A DNA stretch of 64,000 nt. Source: Herbidospora cretacea (GTDB lineage Bacteria; Actinomycetota; Actinomycetes; Streptosporangiales; Streptosporangiaceae). Positions 36,932-45,762 of the stretch are shown here, piece after piece (the stretch's first letter is position 1; each line of letters starts with the position of its first letter). Under the pieces are notes generated by a model that saw only the letters and a program-made list of their open reading frames with translations, made no database searches and was not told where the DNA came from. The stretch spans positions 74,592-138,591 of the forward strand of contig NZ_BBXG01000010.1 of assembly GCF_001570605.1 (NCBI RefSeq), written 5' to 3'. The position numbers were made by a program, and so were the translations under genes.

Positions 36932-38269
36932 CTACTCCGTTGCGATGAAGACGTTCTTGGTCTCGGTGAAGGCGGTCAGGGCGTCGGGGCCCAGTTCCCG
37001 GCCCAGGCCCGACTGCTTGAAACCGCCGAAGGGCGTCCAGTAGCGGACCGACGAATGGGAGTTGACGCTGAGGTTCCCGGCCTCGACACCCCGCGCCACC
37101 CGCAGCGCCCGGCCGACGTCACGGGTCCAGATCGAGCCGGACAGGCCGTAGGGGGTGTCGTTGGCCTTGAGGACCGCGTCCCGCTCGTCGTCGAACGCGA
37201 CGACCGAGACGACCGGGCCGAAGACCTCTTCGCGGTAGGCGGGGTCGTCGGCGCCGGTGAGGACGGTCGGCGGGAACCAGTAGCCGGGGCCCTCCGGGCA
37301 ACTGCCCTGGAAGTAGGGGTCCGACACGTAGGACCGGACCCTGGCCAGGTGTTCGGCGCTGACCAGCGGGCCCATCTGGGTGTCCGCGCTGTTCGGGTCG
37401 CCGGTGCGGATCGCCTTCACGGCTTCGGTCAGCTTCGCGAGGAACTCGTCGTGGACGGAACGCTCCACCAGGATCCGGGACCGCGCGCAGCAGTCCTGGC
37501 CGCTGTTGTCGAACACGGCCATGGGGGCACTCGATGCCGCCTTGTCGAGATCGGAGTCGGCGAACACGATGTTCGCGGACTTGCCGCCCAGTTCCAGGGT
37601 CACCCTCTTGACCTGCCGCGCGGCCTGCGCCGCGATCAGCTTGCCGACCTCGGTCGAGCCGGTGAAGACGATCTTCGCGACGCCGGGGTGCTCGACCAGC
37701 CGGGCGCCCGCGACCTCCCCTTCGCCGGGAACGACCTGGAGCACGCCCTCGGGGAGACCGGCCGCGAGGGCCAGCTCGGCCAGCTTCAGTGCGGACATCG
37801 GCGTCCACTCGGCGGGCTTCACGATGACGGTGTTGCCGGCCGCGAGCGCCGGGGCGGCGCCCCACATCATGATCACCATCGGGAAGTTCCACGGCACGAT
37901 GATCCCGACCACGCCCAGCGGCTCCTGGAACGTGAGGTCGACGCCGCCGGCCACCGGGATCTGCCTGCCGTGGTTGCGCTCGGGCGCTCCCGCGTAGAAG
38001 TTCAGCACGTCACGGACGTTGCCGGCCTCCCAGCGGGCGTTGCCCACGGTGTGCCCGGCGTTCGCGATCTCCAGCTGCGCGAGCTCCTCGGCGTGCTCCT
38101 CGACCAGCGCCGCGAAGCGCCGCAGCAGCCGCGCGCGCTCGCCGGGCGCGACGTCCCTCCAGGTCGTGTACGCCCTGCGGGCCTGCTCGACGGCCCGGTC
38201 GACCTCGGCGGGGTCGGCGAGTTCGACGTCGGCCAGGATCTGCTCCGTGGCCGGGTTGATGATCTTCAC
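36932..38269 (-). CDS. Aldehyde dehydrogenase, probably gamma-glutamyl-aminobutyraldehyde
   Basis: 445 residues. NAD(P)-dependent ALDH with catalytic Cys260 in NSGQDCCARSR, general base Glu226 in LELGGK, and WNFPMVI and FTGSTEVGK of the Rossmann part. GTG start overlapping the synthetase stop (GTGA). In the polyamine route it would oxidise the glutamylated aldehyde made after amine oxidation (PuuC-like role); specificity is inferred from context. Confidence 0.88.
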   Translation of the reverse strand: MKIINPATEQILADVELADPAEVDRAVEQARRAYTTWRDVAPGERARLLRRFAALVEEHAEELAQLEIANAGHTVGNARWEAGNVRDVLNFYAGAPERNHGRQIPVAGGVDLTFQEPLGVVGIIVPWNFPMVIMMWGAAPALAAGNTVIVKPAEWTPMSALKLAELALAAGLPEGVLQVVPGEGEVAGARLVEHPGVAKIVFTGSTEVGKLIAAQAARQVKRVTLELGGKSANIVFADSDLDKAASSAPMAVFDNSGQDCCARSRILVERSVHDEFLAKLTEAVKAIRTGDPNSADTQMGPLVSAEHLARVRSYVSDPYFQGSCPEGPGYWFPPTVLTGADDPAYREEVFGPVVSVVAFDDERDAVLKANDTPYGLSGSIWTRDVGRALRVARGVEAGNLSVNSHSSVRYWTPFGGFKQSGLGRELGPDALTAFTETKNVFIATE

Positions 38270-39612
38270 AGCCGTTCGAACCCCCGATAGAGCTCCCAGT
38301 CGGTGACCGCCGCGTCGTAGGCGGCCAGTTCGACCCGGGCGTTGTTGGCGTAGTGGTCGACGACCTGGTCGCCGAGCGCCTCCCTGGCGAGCGTAGAGCC
38401 CTCGAACAGCGCGAGCGCGTCACGCAGCGTCGAGGGGACCGTGTCGGCCCCCGAGGCGTAGGCGTTGCCGGTGAACGCGTCCTCCAGCGGGAGTTCGTCG
38501 TCGATGCCCTTCAGCCCTGCGGCGATGAGGGCCGAGACGGCCAGGTAGGGGTTCACGTCGCCGCCGGGGACGCGGTTCTCGATGCGCAGCGAGCCGCCGT
38601 GGCCGACCAGGCGCAGGGAGCAGGTGCGGTTGTCCACGCCCCACTTGACCGCCGTGGGGGCGAACGAACCGGCCACATAGCGCTTGTAGGAGTTGATGTT
38701 GGGGGCGTACAGGAGCGTGAACTCGCGCATCGCCCTGAGCTGACCGGCGATGAAGTGCTCGCCCGTCTTCGACAGGCCGTGGGGGCCCTCGCCCGCCATG
38801 ACCGGGCCGCCGTCGTCGTCCCTGAGGGAGATGTGGACGTGGCAGGAGTTGCCCTCGCGCTGGTTCGGCTTGGCCATGAACGTGAGGGACATGCCCTCCT
38901 CGGCCGCGATCTCCTTGGCGCCGTTCTTGTAGATCGAGTGGTTGTCGCAGGTGGTGAGGGCGTCGGCGTACTTGAAAGCGATCTCGTGTTGACCAAGGTT
39001 GCATTCGCCCTTGGCCGACTCCACGTACAGGCCGGCGCCCTCCATGCTGAGACGGATGCGGCGCAGCAACGGTTCCACCCGGGCCGTGCCGAGCAGGGAG
39101 TAGTCGACGTTGTAGAGGTTGCCGGGCTCCAGGTTCCGGTAGCCGTTCCTCCAGGCGTCCTCGTAGCTGGTGCGGTAGACGCAGAACTCCAGTTCGGTGC
39201 CCACGAAGGCGGTCCAGCCGCGCTCGGCCAGCCTGGCGGTCTGCCTCCTGAGGATCTGGCGGGGGCTCGGGACGACGTCGGAGCCGTCCTCCCAGACCAG
39301 GTCGGCCAGCAGCAGGGCGGTGCCCTCCTGCCAGGGGACCCTTCTCAGGGTGGCCAGGTCGGGCTTCATGACGAAGTCACCGTAGCCGTGCTCCCACGAC
39401 GACATCGCGTATCCGCCGACCGTGTTCATCTCGACGTCCACGGCGAGCAGGTAGTTGCAGCCCTCGGCGGCGTGGTGGAGGACCTCGTCGAGGAAGTGCC
39501 GAGCCGACAGCCGCTTGCCCTGGAGCCGTCCCTGCATGTCCGTCACGGCGAGCAGGACGGTGTCGATGCGGCCCGCCTGCACGTCTTCTCGAAGTTCGTC
39601 GACTGTCAGCAC
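38266..39612 (-). CDS. Glutamine-synthetase-like gamma-glutamylpolyamine synthetase
   Basis: 448 residues from GTG 39612 (GGTGAGG upstream). Glutamine synthetase fold: GTELEFCVYRTSYEDAW, NLGQHEIAFKYADAL, HVHISL and the C-terminal RIENRVPGGDVNPYLA. Enzymes of this subgroup (PuuA/GlnA3) join glutamate to putrescine or other amines with ATP. The downstream ALDH and PuuD support that role over ordinary ammonia assimilation. It is the first gene of the operon and diverges from a FadR-like regulator. Confidence 0.85.
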   Translation of the reverse strand: MLTVDELREDVQAGRIDTVLLAVTDMQGRLQGKRLSARHFLDEVLHHAAEGCNYLLAVDVEMNTVGGYAMSSWEHGYGDFVMKPDLATLRRVPWQEGTALLLADLVWEDGSDVVPSPRQILRRQTARLAERGWTAFVGTELEFCVYRTSYEDAWRNGYRNLEPGNLYNVDYSLLGTARVEPLLRRIRLSMEGAGLYVESAKGECNLGQHEIAFKYADALTTCDNHSIYKNGAKEIAAEEGMSLTFMAKPNQREGNSCHVHISLRDDDGGPVMAGEGPHGLSKTGEHFIAGQLRAMREFTLLYAPNINSYKRYVAGSFAPTAVKWGVDNRTCSLRLVGHGGSLRIENRVPGGDVNPYLAVSALIAAGLKGIDDELPLEDAFTGNAYASGADTVPSTLRDALALFEGSTLAREALGDQVVDHYANNARVELAAYDAAVTDWELYRGFERL

Positions 39613-39630
39613 ACTCGCCTCACCTTCTAC

Positions 39631-39646
39631 GGTATGAAAAAATACC
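39631..39646. promoter_or_regulatory. Palindrome between polyamine operon and its regulator
   Basis: GGTAT-GAAAAA-ATACC lies 18 bp upstream of the synthetase start and 28 bp upstream of the regulator start used here. This is a likely binding site for the adjacent GntR/FadR-type protein, controlling both divergent units. An alternative regulator start at 39648 would put its start codon next to this site. Confidence 0.55.
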
Positions 39647-39674
39647 AATGAAGGGGCTAAATGGGGAGGGTGGG

Positions 39675-40397
39675 GTGAAGGAAACACAACTCGGATCGCT
39701 GCTGCGTCCGGTCCGGGCCGGGAACGCGTTCGAGGAGACCGTCGAGCGGCTGCTCCAGGCCGTCAAGCTGGGCGTCGTCCCGTTCGGGGAGCGGCTGCCG
39801 TCCGAGCGTGACCTGGCCGTCCACCTGGGCATCAGCAGGGTCACCCTGCGCGAGGCGATCCGCTCGCTTCAGGAGGCGGGCTACCTCGACGTCCGCCGGG
39901 GGCGCTACGGCGGCGCGTTCGTCGTCTACCGGCCGCCCGACCCCGGCGGCGGCGACCTGGCCGAGGCGGTCAACCAGATGGGCGCGGGCGACCTGGCCGA
40001 CGCGCTGACCTACCGGATGGCCATCGAGTGCGGCGCGGCCCAGATCCTGGCCACCACCACGCTCGACTCGGCGCAGCGGGCGATGCTGCTGCGCCGCCTG
40101 TCCGACGTGAACGAGGCCGACCCCGCCGACTACCGGCGTCTCGACACGGCCTTCCACCTGTCCATCGCGGAGCTGACCGGTTCGCCGCTGCTCGCCGCCG
40201 CGTGCGCCGACGCCCGGCTGCGCGTCACCGACCTGCTCAACGCGATCCCGGTGCTCGGCCCGAACATCGCCCACGCCGGGGCGCAGCACCAGGCGATCGT
40301 GTCGGCGATCCTGGCCGGCGACCCCGACGGGGCGTCCCGGGCGGTGGCCGAGCACCTCGAAGGAACCGCCGCGCTTTTGCGTGGGTTCCTGGCCTGA
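39675..40397 (+). CDS. FadR-family (GntR) transcriptional regulator
   Basis: 240 residues from GTG 39675 (GGGAGGG six bp upstream); ATG at 39648 is a weaker option because it has no ribosome site. Winged-helix DNA-binding part with LPSERDLAVHLGISRVTLRE, then an all-helical FCD ligand domain with the metal-binding Asp/His pattern DTAFHLSIAELTGS and HQAIVSAI. It diverges from the glutamylpolyamine operon and probably represses it in the absence of an amine-derived signal. Confidence 0.9.
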   Translation: MKETQLGSLLRPVRAGNAFEETVERLLQAVKLGVVPFGERLPSERDLAVHLGISRVTLREAIRSLQEAGYLDVRRGRYGGAFVVYRPPDPGGGDLAEAVNQMGAGDLADALTYRMAIECGAAQILATTTLDSAQRAMLLRRLSDVNEADPADYRRLDTAFHLSIAELTGSPLLAAACADARLRVTDLLNAIPVLGPNIAHAGAQHQAIVSAILAGDPDGASRAVAEHLEGTAALLRGFLA

Positions 40398-40436
40398 ACG
40401 CCTCGCCTGGGTAGAGTCGCCCCGGGGGCGGTGACC

Positions 40437-41168
40437 ATGGGTGACATTTTCCAGCGGGCGGTGGTCGACACCCACCGGCTGCCGCTGTTCTGCTTCTTCG
40501 TGGCGCTGATCGTCACGTTCGTGTTCACGCGCATCAACGTGCGGCTCATCCGGGCCGAGGTCCGGTGGTGGCTCAAGAACGTCAGCGTGGGCGAGACGCA
40601 CGTCCACCACGTCGTGTTCGGCGTGATCCTGATGATGGCCAGCGGCGTGGCCGCTCTGCTGGTGGGCCCGGCGGCCGAGGGATGGCACGCCATCACCGCC
40701 GCGCTGTTCGGCGTCGGCTCGGGGCTGGTGCTCGACGAGTTCGCGCTGCTGCTGCACCTGCGCGACGTCTACTGGGCCGAGGAGGGCCGCACCTCCGTCG
40801 ACGCGGTCTTCGTCGCCGTCGCGGTGACCGGCCTGCTCCTGCTCGGCGCCCGGCCGCTGGGCTGGGACGACGTCACCGGCGACTTCTGGGTCGCGGTGTT
40901 CCTCCTCGCCGTCAACCTCTTCTTCGCCGTCGTCACGCTGCTCAAGGGGAAGATCTGGTCGGGCCTGCTCGGGGTGTTCGTGCCGATCTTCGGGTACGTC
41001 GGCGCGATCCGCCTCGCCCGCCCGGGGTCGCCGTGGGCCCGCTGGTTCTACGACGACAAGCCGGTGAAGATGGCCAAGGCGCTGCGGCGGGAGAATCGCT
41101 GGCGGCGGCCGGTCATCAAGGCCAAGATCGCCGTCCAGGAGTTCGTGTCCGGCCGCCACGCAGGTTAG
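40437..41168 (+). CDS. Integral membrane protein
   Basis: 243 residues from ATG 40437. About six helices. Two conserved-looking motifs face the same side: HVHHVVFG after helix 1 and VLDEFALLLHLRDVYW after helix 3, possibly a metal site. A basic C-terminal tail follows. Family not recognised. Confidence 0.65.
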   Translation: MGDIFQRAVVDTHRLPLFCFFVALIVTFVFTRINVRLIRAEVRWWLKNVSVGETHVHHVVFGVILMMASGVAALLVGPAAEGWHAITAALFGVGSGLVLDEFALLLHLRDVYWAEEGRTSVDAVFVAVAVTGLLLLGARPLGWDDVTGDFWVAVFLLAVNLFFAVVTLLKGKIWSGLLGVFVPIFGYVGAIRLARPGSPWARWFYDDKPVKMAKALRRENRWRRPVIKAKIAVQEFVSGRHAG

Positions 41169-41199
41169 CCTGCGGGTTCCCGGGGCAGTCCGGTATGCC

Positions 41200-41382
41200 A
41201 TGGAACTCTTCACCAGACTTCGTGAGATGAAGGCCAGGGCCAAGACCGAGATCGGCGCCCGGACGGGCAACCGCCCCCTCGCCGCCGAGGGCCGCACCGA
41301 ACAGGCGGAGGCCAAGCTGCTCCGCACCCAGGACCGCCTCCGGAGCGTGGCCAACGAGATCCGCAGGAAGTACAAGCGTTGA
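41200..41382 (+). CDS. CsbD-like small protein
   Basis: 60 residues, helical and very basic. RAKTEIGARTGNRPLAAEGR and EQAEAK follow the CsbD pattern (a general-stress protein of unknown mechanism). ATG start, short gap from the membrane-protein gene. Confidence 0.6.
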   Translation: MELFTRLREMKARAKTEIGARTGNRPLAAEGRTEQAEAKLLRTQDRLRSVANEIRRKYKR

Positions 41383-41392
41383 TACTTGGTCG

Positions 41393-42022
41393 GTGAGTCA
41401 AACGCCGTTCCTCGGGGTCTTCCCCGACCGCATCCTGGCCGCCGTCCGTCCCGGGCCGCTGGGCCTCGCCCTGGTGGGCGGCCCGGCCCTGCGTCTCCAC
41501 GGCATGCGCGCGGACACCACGGGCGAGCTGCGCCTCGCCACCACCGGCAAGCTCGTCGAACCGGCCTGGCAGGCGACCGAGTCGCTGCAGCGGGCCGGTT
41601 TCGACGTCTCGGCCGAGGACGCCTCACCCCGGGTGACCCGGCTGACCGTCCACGACCCGGTCACCGAGCAGACCTGCCCGGTCGACCTGCTGCGCGAGGA
41701 CCTGGCCGAGCCGGTCGAGGAGATCGACGGGACGCCGGTGGTGTCGCTGATCGACGCCACCGGGCTGGCCATGCGCGACCTGCACGAACGCGGGACGGCC
41801 GCCGACGTGGTGAACGTGGCGTCGGTGCGGGGGCTCTACTCGTACCGAGAGCTCGAAGGCATGGGCCGCGACCACCTCGACGACTTCGCGGCCGAGGAGC
41901 TGGCCGACCGCCTCGACGCCGCCGAGATGATGCCGCTGCCCCGCGAGATCCGCTCGTGGGCGCTGGCCTGGGCGGAGGACATCCGCCTGCGCCGCCCCGA
42001 GGAGGGCGACACCGACTGGTGA
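41393..42022 (+). CDS. Nucleotidyltransferase-like protein (AbiEii/MNT resemblance)
   Basis: 209 residues, GTG start 10 bp after the CsbD-like gene. LALVGGPALRLHGMR and TCPVDLLRED suggest the G-G/S-x10-D-x-D layout of nucleotidyltransferases, though the first aspartates are displaced (TTGELRLATTG). The C-terminal half is helical (LIDATGLAMRDLHERGTAAD). AbiEii-type proteins can be toxins, but no partner antitoxin lies next to it. Function uncertain. Confidence 0.5.
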   Translation: MSQTPFLGVFPDRILAAVRPGPLGLALVGGPALRLHGMRADTTGELRLATTGKLVEPAWQATESLQRAGFDVSAEDASPRVTRLTVHDPVTEQTCPVDLLREDLAEPVEEIDGTPVVSLIDATGLAMRDLHERGTAADVVNVASVRGLYSYRELEGMGRDHLDDFAAEELADRLDAAEMMPLPREIRSWALAWAEDIRLRRPEEGDTDW

Positions 42023-42115
42023 GTGCCAAGGTGCACTCTGCGTAATTAGCCGCAGAAAGCGACATAGCGGGATTTCTATGGTCTGAGCCGACCTTCTACG
42101 AGGAGTTGGCTCATC

Positions 42116-43462
42116 ATGGATTTCACCGGCGACCTGCACGGCCGTCTCGTCCTCCCGCACGACCCCGACTGGCACACCGCCCGGATGGCCTGGCAACTCG
42201 CCGTCGACCAGCGGCCCGCCGCCGTCGTCCACGCCGCGACGGCCCAGGACGTCTGCGCGACCGTGCTGGCCGCGCAGCAGCTCGGCCTCCGCGTCGCCCC
42301 CCAGGGCACCGGCCACAACGCCGCGCCCCTGGGCTCGCTGCACCGCACGATCCTGCTGCGCACCGACCGGCTCGGCGAGGTCTCCATCGACCCGCTGACC
42401 AGGATCGCCCGGGTGGGCGCCGGGGTGCGCTGGGCCCAGGTGACCGACGAGGCCTCCAAATACGGCCTGATGGCCCTGGCCGGCAGCGCGGCCGACGTCG
42501 GCGTGGTCGGCTACACCCTCGGCGGCGGGGTGTCCTGGTTCGCCCGCTCCCACGGCCTGGCCTCCAACCAGGTCGTCGCCGCCGACGTCGTCCTGGCCGA
42601 CGGGACCCTGGTCCGCGTCGACGCGGACAACCACCCCGAGCTGTTCTGGGCGCTGCGCGGCGGCGGGGGCGTCGCGGGGATCGTGACGGCGCTGGAGTTC
42701 CGGCTCTTCCCCAAGACCGAGGTGCAGGCCGGGATGCTGGCGTGGCCCCTGGAGCAGGCGGCCACCGTCCTGACGGCGTGGCGGCGCTGGGTCGACGACG
42801 TGCCCGACGCGGTGACCTCGCTCGGGCGGATGCTGCGCCTGCCGCCCCTCCCCGACCTGCCCGAACCGCTGCGCGGCCGGTCACTGGTGGCGATCGAGGC
42901 CGTCTGCGACCTGCCCGCCCCCCAGGCCGACGCCCTGCTGGCCCCCCTCCGCGACCTCGGCCCCTTCCTCGACACCTTCGCCCCCACCGCCGTCAGCGAC
43001 CTGCACCTCCTGCACATGGACCCGCCCTATCCGGTGCCCGCCGCCGGTGACGGCCTGCTGCTGTCGGGGCTGCCCTCCGGCGCGCTGGCCGCCTTCCTCG
43101 GGATGACCGGCGCGGGGCGGGACCTGCCCCTGCTGTCGGTGGAACTGCGCCACCTGGGCGGGGCGCTGCGACCGGGGGCGGTGCCGGGCGGCGCCGTCGA
43201 CGGGCTGGACGCGGAGTTCGCCATGTTCGGCGTGGGGATCACGCCTGACGCGACGAGCGTGGCGGCGGTCCATGAGGTTCTGGACGAGCTGCGGGAGGCG
43301 ATGGGGCCGTGGGAGGCGGCGACGGGCTATCGGAACTTCGCCGAACGGTCACGGGGGCGGTTCGACCCGGCGGAGGTGACGGAGCGACTCCGCGCGGTGA
43401 AGAGGGCCTACGACCCGCACGACCTGATCCACGCCAACCATCCGGTGGCCCCGGAACGCTGA
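42116..43462 (+). CDS. FAD-dependent oxidoreductase (BBE/PCMH type)
   Basis: 448 residues, ATG after GGAG. PCMH FAD domain with His67 in GTGHNAAP (the usual covalent flavin histidine) and GYTLGGGVSWFARSHG, where a second covalent Cys is absent. The C-terminal BBE block YRNFAERSRGRFDP with AYDPHDLIHANHPV is present. Such enzymes oxidise sugars, alcohols or alkaloids; substrate unknown. Confidence 0.88.
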   Translation: MDFTGDLHGRLVLPHDPDWHTARMAWQLAVDQRPAAVVHAATAQDVCATVLAAQQLGLRVAPQGTGHNAAPLGSLHRTILLRTDRLGEVSIDPLTRIARVGAGVRWAQVTDEASKYGLMALAGSAADVGVVGYTLGGGVSWFARSHGLASNQVVAADVVLADGTLVRVDADNHPELFWALRGGGGVAGIVTALEFRLFPKTEVQAGMLAWPLEQAATVLTAWRRWVDDVPDAVTSLGRMLRLPPLPDLPEPLRGRSLVAIEAVCDLPAPQADALLAPLRDLGPFLDTFAPTAVSDLHLLHMDPPYPVPAAGDGLLLSGLPSGALAAFLGMTGAGRDLPLLSVELRHLGGALRPGAVPGGAVDGLDAEFAMFGVGITPDATSVAAVHEVLDELREAMGPWEAATGYRNFAERSRGRFDPAEVTERLRAVKRAYDPHDLIHANHPVAPER

Positions 43463-43621
43463 TCAGGTCGGTGTGTTCAGGGATTCGCGGGTGTGCCCGA
43501 AGAGCGTGATCACCTCGTCCAGCGAGGTGCGATGGCCGCTGTCGGCCAGTTGCCGGGCCAGCACCAGCGCCAGATCCCCGAGATCCGCGGCGGTTTCTGT
43601 GACCGTGAACTCTCCACGCAT
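43463..43621 (-). CDS. Small 52-residue protein after the broken vapC
   Basis: Too short for most gene callers. The ATG at 43621 has a near-consensus AGGAGGGG site 4 bp upstream. The product is an acidic, probably helical peptide with TAADLGDLALVLARQLADSG and RTSLDEVITLFGHT. Its stop codon lies next to that of the convergent FAD enzyme with no gap. It is third in the vapB-vapC run. It resembles small antitoxin-like or accessory peptides, but I cannot name a family. Confidence 0.5.
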   Translation of the reverse strand: MRGEFTVTETAADLGDLALVLARQLADSGHRTSLDEVITLFGHTRESLNTPT

Positions 43622-43629
43622 GTCCCCTC

Positions 43630-44024
43630 CTAGTTCGGCAGCAGACGGAAGGCGGGGACGTGCGCGGGCCTGACCACGGAGAAGTGATGCACGTCCAACG
43701 TGAAGATCTCGTCGATCTTCAGTCGTTCGGCGACCGTGATGATCGAGGCGTCGGTCGAACCCAGCGGCAAGTCGGCGTACCGCTCGATCAGAACGGCGAT
43801 TCTGGCCAAATCGGGGCGAGTCAGTTCGATCATCTGGATCGTTCCAGATTCGAGAGCAGGGATGAACTCAGCCTCGGTGGCGGTGCCCCGGCCGCCACGA
43901 AGCTGGTGGTGATCAGCTTTCGGCGCGTCGCGTTCAGGCGGGTGAACTCACGAACGCACTGCTCGTGGTGGGTCTCATCAGAGTCGGCGGCGGCGACCAG
44001 CGGGCCGGTGTCAACTATGATCAC
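43630..44024 (-). pseudogene. VapC-like PIN toxin broken by a deletion and frameshift
   Basis: Two frames together make one PIN domain. The N-terminal part (from GTG 44024) reads MIIVDTGPLVAAAD and ends in sense at TTSFVAA, then runs out of frame. The C-terminal part (43630-43833 and the bases before it) reads GTATEAEFIPALESG, then STDASIITVAERL and LDVHHFSVVRP. About eight residues expected between them, including the second catalytic acid (AEV position), are missing. The break lies near 43880-43895. The first, third and fourth acidic sites remain. A toxin of this type would be an RNase, now probably inactive. Confidence 0.75.
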
Positions 44025-44254
44025 TCGTCGCGCCCGAAGCCCTCGGCGAGGTACTCATCCGTGCGGGTGGCCAGGTCGGAGCGCCCAGATCGCATGGAGC
44101 CGAAGAACGACGGGGGCCACGCGCCGCCTTCGGCCGACTCTTCCGGGTGGACCAGGCGAAGGGTGTGCTCGCGAATCTCCCGGAGCTGGTCGCCGTTGAG
44201 CTGGTCGACCAGCCGGTGGAGGTCTTCGTATTCTTCGGGCGCTGCTGCCGTCAT
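44021..44254 (-). CDS. VapB-like antitoxin
   Basis: 77 residues from ATG 44254. EYEDLHRLVDQLNGDQLREI (helical) and a charged C-terminus with DLATRTDEYLAEGFG. It overlaps the PIN gene start by four bases (GTGA), the standard antitoxin-toxin layout. Assignment rests mostly on that position. It lies 41 bp downstream of the transporter gene of the next operon, on the same strand. Confidence 0.6.
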   Translation of the reverse strand: MTAAAPEEYEDLHRLVDQLNGDQLREIREHTLRLVHPEESAEGGAWPPSFFGSMRSGRSDLATRTDEYLAEGFGRDE

Positions 44255-44295
44255 GTCACGAAGTTTACGACTGCCCCCTATCGGCCGCCCGTGGA

Positions 44296-45762
44296 TCAGC
44301 CCAGAGATCGGAGGGCCAGGCCCAGGCCCAGGACGATGACGATCACGGCGGTGCCGATCGGGGCCAGGCGGGAGAGGTGGGTGGCGGTGGCGGAGAGGCG
44401 GCCCAGTTTGAGGAGGGCTTCGGCTCGGTCGGCGAGTTTGACCAGCAGGAGGCCGGTGGCCGTGAGGGTGGCGGCCATGCCGGCGCCGTAGGCGAGGACC
44501 AGGGCCACGCCGAACCAGGTGCGGCCCAGGGCGATCGCACCCAGCAGGACGATCAGGGCCGAGGGGCTGGGGACAAGGCCGCCGGCGATGCCCATGCCGA
44601 TCAGGCCTGTTCGTGACTGCTTGTCGGGTGTCGTGGTGGTCTCCGCGCGGGTCAGAACCGCCACCGCATGTCCCGAAATTTCGTGACCCGTTTCGTCGTG
44701 GCCGTGCCCGTGGCCATGTCCGTGGCCATGTCCGTGGCCATGCCCGTGGCCGTGCCCGTGCCCGTGCCCGTGGCCGTGGCCGTGGCCGTGGTTGGGGGAG
44801 GTGCCTTTCAGAGCGGTCTGGAGGAGGTGGAGGCCTATTGCGGTGACCAATGCGCCGCTGGCTGCGCCCAGCCACGTCAGCACTCGGTCGCCTGACAGGG
44901 ACGACACCGCCGTCAAAGCCAGGCCGACGACCAGGACGCCTGCCGTGTGGGTCGCTGTCACGGTGAAGCCGACGGCCAGGGCGTCTCGGGGGCGGCCGCG
45001 CCTTCCGGCCAGGTAGGCGGCCATGATGGTCTTGCCGTGGCCGGGGATCAGTGCGTGGCCCGCGCCGAGGACGAGGGCCAGGGCCACGCCGAGCAGGCCG
45101 ATGCCCACGGTCAGGGATTCGGCGCCGACCAGGTCGGTGAAGGTGCGGTCGAGAGCGGTGAGCCAGTCGCCGAGCGGGCCGGGGGCGGTGATGGCCGGGG
45201 AGGCGGTCGGGAGGACGCCGTCCGGGTTCACGGTCAGGGTGACCGCGCGCTGGTCCAAGGGCGAGGCCAGCAGGTCGTCGGGGTAGGAGCGGAGTTCGTC
45301 GCTGACGCTCGTGGCGGGGACCTCGGGAGGGGTGAGCCGGACCTCCGAGGAGGTGACGGTGATCTCGCGCCAGCCGATGCGGTCCGGGGCGTGGGCGTCA
45401 GTGAGGGTGATGCGCCCGGCAGGGACTACGTCGGCGACGAACTCGCACGCCAGGCGGGTGGTTTTCAGGCCGCCCTGGCCTTCGGGGTGGGTCAGGTCGC
45501 CGCCGGCGACGCGCCAGGGCACGCGCCGGCCGTTCACCTCCAGCGTCTGGGCGGCGGCCACGGCTGCGCATTCCGGGCGGTCGCCCTGCAGGGTGGGGAG
45601 TTCGGCCACGTCCACGACCGCGGTGTTCTCCAGGCGGTCCGCGTACAGGCGCAGGCCGTTGTAGTGGTTCACGGTGAAGTTGCCGAGAGGGTGCGCCTGG
45701 GCCGCCGTGCCCAGGGCCAGGAAGGTCGCCAGGCCGACGAGGAAGGCGCGTGCGAATCTCAT
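44296..45762 (-). CDS. NicO/RcnA-like metal transporter with His-rich loop
   Basis: 488 residues from ATG 45762, overlapping the TPR gene by 4 bp. A signal peptide (1-23, ending AQA-HP) is followed by an outer domain of about 185 residues and then a NicO-type membrane domain of six to seven helices. The signature GHALIPGHGKT (235-245) fits nickel/cobalt permeases. A His-Gly loop with 16 alternating histidines (about 325-356) would face the cytoplasm or hold metal. Direction (uptake or efflux) is unknown. Confidence 0.8.
   Translation of the reverse strand: MRFARAFLVGLATFLALGTAAQAHPLGNFTVNHYNGLRLYADRLENTAVVDVAELPTLQGDRPECAAVAAAQTLEVNGRRVPWRVAGGDLTHPEGQGGLKTTRLACEFVADVVPAGRITLTDAHAPDRIGWREITVTSSEVRLTPPEVPATSVSDELRSYPDDLLASPLDQRAVTLTVNPDGVLPTASPAITAPGPLGDWLTALDRTFTDLVGAESLTVGIGLLGVALALVLGAGHALIPGHGKTIMAAYLAGRRGRPRDALAVGFTVTATHTAGVLVVGLALTAVSSLSGDRVLTWLGAASGALVTAIGLHLLQTALKGTSPNHGHGHGHGHGHGHGHGHGHGHGHGHGHGHGHDETGHEISGHAVAVLTRAETTTTPDKQSRTGLIGMGIAGGLVPSPSALIVLLGAIALGRTWFGVALVLAYGAGMAATLTATGLLLVKLADRAEALLKLGRLSATATHLSRLAPIGTAVIVIVLGLGLALRSLG
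44698..44790 (-). repeat. 6-bp His-Gly coding repeat
   Basis: Sixteen alternating GTG/ATG (His) and GCC/CCC/TCC (Gly) codons on the plus strand read as (His-Gly)n in the transporter. Such tracts change length easily and may vary the metal-binding capacity. Confidence 0.85.

Noticed and set aside
41393-42022. A complete AbiE-type toxin-antitoxin system
   Set aside because: Only the nucleotidyltransferase-like half is present and its catalytic aspartates are not clearly aligned.
43830-44024. Two separate small genes for the PIN fragments
   Set aside because: Together they form one PIN domain, and the C-terminal fragment has no ribosome site at its apparent start.
44698-44790. A tandem-repeat regulatory element
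   Set aside because: The 6-bp repeat is fully coding (His-Gly) in the transporter frame.
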